NCBI RefSeq assembly: GCF_900167135.1
Contig: NZ_FUWZ01000002.1
Location: 2,010,651-2,074,650 of the forward strand
Direction of reading: 5' to 3'
Length of the DNA stretch: 64,000 nucleotides
From: Chitinophaga eiseniae
Lineage (GTDB): Bacteria; Bacteroidota; Bacteroidia; Chitinophagales; Chitinophagaceae
The notes beneath the pieces were generated by a model. That model did no database searches. It saw nothing but the letters and a program-made list of their open reading frames with translations, and had not been told where the DNA came from. The position numbers and the translations under genes are program-made. Positions 10,301-19,300 of this stretch are shown one piece after another. Position 1 is the stretch's first letter. Every line of letters starts with the position of its first letter.

Positions 10301-13300
10301 GCACCGCCAACAACCGCCAATGGAGGGCCCGATCAAACCAAATATAACAACGGTCTCTTCACGATGAGCGCCAATGCGCCTGTCAATGGTGTCGGCAACT
10401 GGGCGGTGGTAAGCGGTACTGCTGCCGTAGCATCCAACAACGATCCTAATACGAACGTAACGCTGCAACCGAATACCAGCGCCACGCTTACCTGGACCAT
10501 CACCAACGGCAACTGCCCGCCCTCCGTGGATACGGTAGTGCTGACTTTCAGACGGCAAGCCGATCTGAAAATCACCAAATCAGATGCCGGTAATACCTAC
10601 CAAACCGGTAGCCCGCTCGTATATACGCTGACGGTAGAAAATCTTGGCCCCTCCGATGTTTCCGGCGCCAGCATACAGGATGTGCTGCCAGCATTGATGA
10701 GTAACCCCACATGGACGGCTGTCACCACCGGTGCAGGCGTAACAGTCAGCGCCACCTCCGGCAGCGGCTCCCTTATCAAAATAAATGTAAACATCCCTTT
10801 CGCTGCGGGTAACAAAATAGTAGTCACTGTCAGAGGCACAGTGGCCGCCACCGCCAAAGGCGGGGATGTGATCGAAAATATGGGCGTGCTGGCTTTTCCT
10901 GCTGATACACCGGACCCTGACCAAAGCAACAATACGTCTGCTGTAACCGGTACGGTGCCTAATAATCCGCCTATAGCGGTGAACGACCAATACACCACCC
11001 CGCGCGACGTGGCAGTGAGCGGCAACGTGCTGACCAATGACAGCGACCCTGAAAGCCAGCCGCTAACGGTAACGACTACACCGGTTACGCCACCGACGCA
11101 TGGACAGGTAGTACAACGCGCTGATGGCACATTTACCTATACCCCCAATCCCGGCTTCACCGGTACAGATTCCTATGTGTACCAGGTGTGTGATAACCAG
11201 GGCGCCTGCGCCACGGCTACCGTTACCATACAGGTAACTGCTGCGGTGACTGACCTTGTGGTGACTAAAACAGCCACACCGGCCAGCGCTGTGGCTGGTC
11301 AACCGCTGACCTATAAGATCACCATTACCAACAACGGTCCGTCTACCATTCAGCCCAATGAAATCATTACCGTTGCAGATTCCATCCCGGCAGGATTCCT
11401 GGTAGGCAGCTTTAGTGCTTCCGAAGGAACATATGATCAGGGAAGTCAGCAATGGACCGGACTCACGATGCCTGCCGGAAAATCAGTTGTCCTGACTGTA
11501 TTTGGAAGGGTTGCATCTCAATTCACCGGCAGCAGTTTGCGTAACGTAGTTTACCTCACCCCGCCCGCCGGAGATGTAGATCCCGGCGTTGATAGTGCCT
11601 CTGTGGTAACACCGGTGAGCAGAAGCGTGGAAGTGACGGTAGACAAAACCGATAATACCCCATTGTATGTACCGGGTACTACTACGCAGTACAAAATCAC
11701 TGTCGTTAATAAAGGCCCTTCTGATCTGACAGGAGCTACCTTCCGCGACCCGCTGCCGGCTGGCATTACCGTTGCTTCATGGACGGCTGTTTCTCCTGAC
11801 GGGGCACAACCGGCTATCTCCGGTAACGGTGCTATTGATCAACCGCTCAACATTCCGGCAGGGTCAAAAATCGTTTATACGTTAACGTTAAATATTCCGT
11901 CCGGCTTTACCGGTGCGCTCGTGAATACCGCCACCGCAACAGTTCCTGCCGGTTATACAAACATCAATCCTGCCGGCAATACCGCTACGGATACAGATGA
12001 TCCGGACCTGCAATACAATATTACCGTATCTAAATCCGGCCCGGCGCAGGCCATAGCAGGAGACAGCATCACCTATCAGCTGCAGATCAGTAACAGCGGT
12101 CCGTCTGACCTGGTCAATGCTACTGTGGCAGATATTTTACCGACGGTGATCCAGAATGCAGCCTGGACGGTAGCAGTGCAGGGTAGCGCTACCGCCGCAA
12201 GTACTTCCGGTACCGGTAATGTGAACTTTACCGGCAGCATTCCTGCCGGTAGCGGCAATAGTATCCTTGTCACTATCAAAGGGCTCATTAATTCCGCCGC
12301 CACCGGCAGCTTTAGCAATACCGCCACCGTCACACCGGCTGGAAAAACACCGGTGTCTTCCAATACTGTAAACACCGTTATCAACAACAGAACGGGGCTG
12401 ACCCTCTCCAAAGCAGGACCAGCTTCCGGTACTGTGGTGGCGGGCAACAGTATCAGTTATCTCATCCGGCTGACCAACGCTGGTCCTTCTGATGCCAACG
12501 GCATCGTATTACAGGATGCGGTTCCTGCCAATATTCAGAATGTTACCTGGAACGTGACTACGCTGGGTACCGCTTCTATGGCTGCCGGCGCACCGGTATC
12601 CGGTATCGGTAATACCGTAAGGACGACTGTAAATGTTCCTGCCGGTGCGGGCAATGTCGTACAGGTACAGGTTAACGGAGAGGTAAACGCCAGCGCCACC
12701 GATACGCTGATAAATACCGCCACCGCAACTTTAGCGGGCATCGATACCGCTACGGCCACCAGCAAAACCGTTGTCCTGACAGAACCGGGACTGCAGGTCC
12801 GGAAATCCGGCCCGGCTGCCGTTAATGCCGGTACCCCTATCGTATATACGATCACGGTAGGTAATACCGGTCCGTCTGATGCGGTGAACGCCACCATTAC
12901 AGATCTTGTAGGCCCTAACTCCATCCGCAATGTCAGCTGGACAGCGACAGCTTCCGGTGCAGCGGTGGTGAACAGTGGCGCTACCGGCACCGGTAACAGC
13001 GTAAGCGTGAATGCAAACATTCCTGCCGGCGCCAATAATGAAGTGACCATTACCATTACGGGTACCGTAATGAGCAGCGCCACCGGTAGTACAATTAATA
13101 CAGCTACCGTTACCATTCCTGGCAAGCAGCCTGTGAACTCCAACGAGGTGGTGACCACCATCGGGCAACAGCCAGGGCTGGTGATCACCAAACAGGGGCC
13201 TGCCAGTGCTACGGCTGGCGGTACTCTGTTATATGTATTGAAATTGACCAATACCGGTCCGTCTGACGCTTATAATGTGGCTTTTGCAGATACTATCGCC

Positions 13301-16300
13301 GCAGCGGTACAGAACCCGGCTATTAGCGCCACTGCTTTCGGAAATGCGAAGGTAGACTCCAAAGATGTGACCACTAATATTGCGCACGTAGTAGCCGATC
13401 TGCCCGCGGGAGACAGTAACTATGTATTGATACTGATAAGCGGTAAGATAGATCCTGCCTTCTCCGGCCAGATCAGAAACCAGGGCACTGCAGATGCCGG
13501 CGGCGGACATACAGCTGTTTCAGAAGTGGTAGTAACGACTGTCAGCAATGTGCCAGCGCTTGAACTGAGTAAGAGCGCGCCCGACACGGTAGCTGCGGGG
13601 CAGTCACTGACCTACACCGTGACCGCAGGCAATCATGGTTTATCTGATGCCAAAGGCGCGGTGATTACCGATGCGGTGCCGACCGGGCTTACCAATGTGA
13701 GCTGGACCGCCACAGCCGCCGGCCGTGCGGCTGTTACCGCAGGCGCCGCCGGTACGGGTAATAACATCCAGGTGACCGGGGACATTCCTACCGGTAACGA
13801 TCATACGATTTTAATTACGATTACCGGCACCGTTTCACCGTCTTTTACCGGTGTGCTTACCAACTATGCAACGGGTACAGCAGGCGGACGACCTCCGGTG
13901 ATATCTGATACCGTGAATACTGTGGTGCTCAATAAACCACAATTGCAGATCAGTAAGTCTGCTCCTGCCACTATATCGGCCGGAGGCCAGATCACCTATG
14001 TGATCACGGTGACCAACGCCGGTCCTTCCGATGCGCAGAACGTCAGCATCGCGGATGCGGTGGACACAACGGTGCAACATGTACAGTGGCAGGCCACTGC
14101 CTCCGGTGGTGCGGTGATCAGCAGTGGGGCTGCCGGCAGCGGCAATCAGACGCTGGTGACAGCTAATATTCCGGCCGGCGCCGGCAAAGTAGTGGTGACC
14201 ATACAGGGTACAGTGAACCCCGCAGCAGCCGGCACATTGAGCAATGTGGCCACCGCAGGAGCTACTGGTCAGCCTACCGTAAAAACAGAAGTATCAACAC
14301 AGGTACTCAATAATCCGCAGATAGCCCTCAGCAAAACAGGTCCCGCGCAGATCAATGCCGGTGAACAGATCAGCTACCGGCTGGTAGCCACCAACTATGG
14401 CCTGTCTGACGCCCGTAACCTGAAGATCCAGGACGTAGTGCCACAGCAGATAACCAACGTCAGCTGGACGGCTTCCGTGGCGGCCAATGGTGCTGTACTG
14501 ACCGGTAATACCGGTACAGGCAATAATATCCTGGTGACGGGCAACCTGCCGGCAGGTACCGGTAATCATATATTCGTTGACGTTACCGGCACCGTAGCGC
14601 CGGGGTATGTGGGCGTACTGCGCAACAGCGGATATGTTGCCATGCAGGCGAAAGACACCGTGCAGAGTGATACTGTGGTAACTACTGTTCAGAATAAACC
14701 ATCGTTGCAGATTGTGAAGACAGCGCCTGATACGGTAGCTGCAGGCGGCGCTATCACCTTTACGCTGACCGTCACAAACCCTGGTCCGTCAGACGCTACC
14801 AGTGTAACCGTGACCGATGCTGTACCGGCATTTGTACAGAACGTAAGCTGGTCTGCCGAGGCAAAAGGAAGCGCTACGCTGCAAACCACCAGTGGTACCG
14901 GCAGCAACAATGTCCCCGTTACCGGCACACTGCCGGCGGGTGCAGGTAATGCCATTATTATCACTATTCACGGCACCGTAGATCCGGCCTTTACCGGTGA
15001 TATCCCGAACATGGCACAGGCCACTGCCGCCGGTCAGCCATCGGTAAGTTCCAATACCACTACCACGCATGTGGTGAAACAGGTGTCGCTCGCCGTTATA
15101 AAAGCCGGTCCTGACAGGATTGCTGCGGGAGCACATATTGCTTACCTGATAGGCTTCAGGAATTACGGTCCGTCCAATGCTACCGGGGTGCAGTTCCGCG
15201 ATACCGTACCTGCTGCCATCCATAATGTAACATGGGAAGTGATCGGGTTGGGCAATACCGTGATTACTGCCGGCCAAAGTGGTACCGGCAACCCGATTGC
15301 GGTGACTGCCGATATGCCTGCCGGTTCCCCGGTCAGCAGTGCATTGGTGGTGGTGCAGGGTACCGTAGACGCCAGTTATACCGGCCCGGCGCTGGTGAAC
15401 GTAGCGCATGTGTCATCTGCTGACCAACCAATACCTGCCCGTGATACGGCGGTGACTACCATTTACAACGAGGCGAAACTGGATATTGTGAAGAGTGGTC
15501 CTGGTAAGGCATTTGCGGGAGATTCGATAAAATACACCATCCATCTTACCAATAGTGGTCCTTCCGACGCGATGAATATTGCTGTCAATGACGTGATAGA
15601 TCCGGCCATCCTGCAGCCGGTATGGACAGCTACAGCCACCGGTACGGCCAGTGCAGGCGTTGCCAGCGGCACCGGTAATGTGACACTGACCGGTAATATT
15701 CCTGTAGGCGCAGGCAATGGTATTGATATAACGGTAACGGGTACACTAAATCCGGACTTTACCGGCACCAGCCTGTCCAATACAGCTACCGCCGCTATCA
15801 GCGGGCAAACGCCGGTGACCTCTACTGTAAATACCACCGTAGGCCGCAGTGGCAGTCTCCGCGTGGTGAAGAGCGCACCAGGCAGCGCCGCCGCAGGCTC
15901 CAATATCACCTATGTACTCACTGTACGTAATGCCGGTCCTTCCAACCTGAAAGGTGTCGCTATCCATGATGCGATACCATCCAATATCCTGCAAGCCACA
16001 TGGACGGCTGTTTCTACAGGACCTAATACCGTAGTGTCTGTAGGCGGCGGCACTGGCAATGTAGATCTGACCGCAGATATGGCTGCTGATACCAGCAGCG
16101 TTATCATCACGGTGAAAGGAAGAATAGATCCGTCCACTGCCAACGGTACCAATATCAGCAATACTGTTACCGCAACGCCGCCGGCAGGAGTGGATAACCC
16201 GCAACCGGTCAGCGCTACCGCTATCACTGCTGTAAGTCGTCAGGCCGACCTGGTCATGGTGAAATCCGGTCCGGCCAATATCAACGCGGGTCAGGATATC

Positions 16301-19300
16301 ACCTATCAGTTGCAGATCACCAACCGCGGGGAATCCGATGTAGACGATGCCGTGATTACGGACGTTGTACCATCAGGTATTATTATCAGTGGCGCTACAG
16401 CCACCGCCACCGGCAATGCTGCCGCCGCTGCGCCGGCGATCACCGGTAACACCGTTACTCTCACGGGAGACATCGCTGCCGGCAATGGCAATAGCATATT
16501 GGTAATCATCAAAGGAACCGTAGATCCGTCTGCTACCGGCACTATCAGCAATACTGCTACTGTGACGCCGCCGGCAGATGTGACAGAAACTATTCCGGCA
16601 AATAACAGCAGCAGCATCTCCACCGTCATCACCACGGATGTAGGTGTACAGGTTTCCAAGTCCGGCCCGGCTTCCGTGAACGTGAACGACCCGATCACCT
16701 ACAGTATCGTACTCACCAATAATGGTCTTTCCGATGCTACCGGCATGACCATTACAGATGCTGTGCCGGCTGATATTTCCGTCAACAACTGGACGGCCAC
16801 CGCTACCGGCAATGCCAGCGTAACGCCGGCCAGCGGTACCGGTAATAACATCAGCCTCTCGGGTATGCTGGGCGGCAGCAGCTCAGGTACCATCACCATC
16901 ACGGTGAATGGCATTGTAAGAACCACGGCAGCGGCTACCATCACGAATACCGTCGTGGTAGAGGCAGGAGGTACAAAAACCAGTTCCGTGGTGACTTCTG
17001 TTAACAAGTCTGTGGACCTGCGTATCAGCAAGTCGGGTCCGACAACCATGTTTGCCGGAGAGGCGATCGACTACCTGCTCACGGTGACTAATAACGGTCC
17101 GGCCGACGCTATGGGGGCTGCGATCCAGGATGTGGTGCCTGCCGGTGTGATGAATGTAACCTGGACGGCAACCGTTGCAAACGGCGCCGCCGTTACCAGC
17201 AACAGCGGCAGCGGTAATAACATCTCCCTGAACGCAGACATACCAGCTAATAGCGGGGAGGTGACCATTCATGTAAAAGGTATTGTAGATCCGGCCTTCA
17301 CCGGCACGCTGGTAAATACAGCTATCGCCACACCTCCGGCGGGGGTGACCGATCCGCTGCCAACCACCGCTACTGTGAACACGGTAGTGACCGCCGCTAC
17401 AGGCATCACTATCGTGAAATCCGGTCCGGCCAATGTAGTGGCGGGTAACGGTATCACCTATACGCTGTTGGTCCGTAACAACGGACCATCCAATGCTACC
17501 GGCGTTGTTATCCGCGATACCATCCCATCCGGCGTAGCGAACGTAAACTGGCAGGGAGTGGCAACGAATGCCACTATCACCGGCGCGGCTTCCGGTACAG
17601 GCAATGTAATCCTGACCGCAGATATTCCTGCAGGCGGCGCCGTAACGGTGACCATCAACGGTACCACTGATCCAACGTTCAACGGCATCATCAGCAACCG
17701 GGCCGTTGCCGGAACAATATTGAGCAATACCGTAGACACCCGTATCAACAATACGCCGGGACTGGTGATCACCAAATCCGGTCCGGCTAGGATTGCCGCG
17801 GGCAGCAATATTTCCTATAGTATTTCAGTGGCCAATAACGGTCCGTCTACCGCCGTAGGCGCTACTGTCAGCGACGTGCTGCCACAGGAAGTGCAAAACG
17901 CCACCTGGTCTGCTACCGCCGGCAACGGTGCAGCAATCACCGGTGGTAACATCACCAATGGCAGCGGTAACGTCAGCTTCAAAGCAGATATTCCTGCCGG
18001 CGGTACCATCATGGTGATGGTCAACGGGCAGACAGATGCCGCGGTATCGACCGGGACCATCACGAACGTAGCAGCCATAACACCGGCCAACGGTATACCG
18101 GTAACGGATACCGCACAAACAGTCCTCACACAGCTGAGCAAACTGCGCGTGGTGAAAGCAGGCCCTGACTCCGCCGCGGCCGGTAGCAGGATCGCGTACA
18201 CCATCGATGTGTATAACGACGGTCCTTCCAACGCTGTCAATATGCAAATCGCTGATGTGCTGCCGGTGCAGCTGCAACAGGTTACCTGGTCAGCCACTGC
18301 CGCCGGCGCTGCTACTATCAATGGCGGCGATCTGAAGGACCAGCCTGGTAATGTGGCCCTGACAGCCAGTGTGCCACAGGGAAGCGGCCATTCCATACAT
18401 ATCATCGTGAGCGGTGTCTTACAAGCTTCCTTTGCAGCTACCGACACCATAGGTAATACGGCAACGGCTACACTGAATAATGTCACCACGTCATCCAACA
18501 GGGTGATTACCATTGTATACAACAAGGCGGCGGTGCAGCTCAGCAAGTCCGGTCCGGCTACCGTAGCCGCCGGAGGACATATCAGCTACAACCTGGTGTT
18601 GAGCAATGGCGGTCCGAGCGACGCGGCCAATATCCAGGTGAGCGATATCCTGCCGCCACAGTTGCTGAATCCTGTATGGTCTGCTACCGCCTTTGGTGCG
18701 GCAGTAATACAAGGAGGCAACGTATCTGATCAAACCGGTAATGTGGCCCTGACAGCGGGAGTGCCTGCGGGCGCCGCCAACCGCGTTGTTATCACGATAG
18801 AAGGGGACACCGATCCGGCGCTGACAGGTACTGTCACCAATACCGCCAGCTATACTTTCGGCGGCAATACCGTGCCTACTCCGCCGGTGGTGACAACGGT
18901 TACCTCGCAGACAGCGCTGCGGCTCAGCAAATCCGGTCCGGATACACTGGCCGCAGGCAGCACCATTACCTACACGCTGCAAGTCACCAATAGCGGACCA
19001 TCCAATGCTGCGAATGTGACGATTGCCGACGTCGTCCCTGCCGCGGTAACGAACGTAACATGGACTGCCGCCGCTACCGGCGCTGTTGTTCATGGAAGTA
19101 GCAGCGGTACTGGTAATAACATCAGCATTAACGCAGATATACCGGCAGGCAGCGGGCATAGTGTATTGGTGACAGTTACCGGTACCATCGCTCCCAATGG
19201 CAGCGGTATCGTGAAGAATACGGCAACGGTGTCCAACAGCACCGGTGTGGTGGCACAGGACAGCGTGCAAACGCAGCTGGTACAACAGCCGGGTGTGGTG

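Noticed and set aside
12535..13251. Many minus-strand open frames of 70-240 codons (one of 607 codons at 8735-10558) opposite the adhesin gene
   Set aside because: The repeat-rich adhesin has few codons whose reverse is a stop, so antisense frames stay open. They lack domains and starts with ribosome sites.
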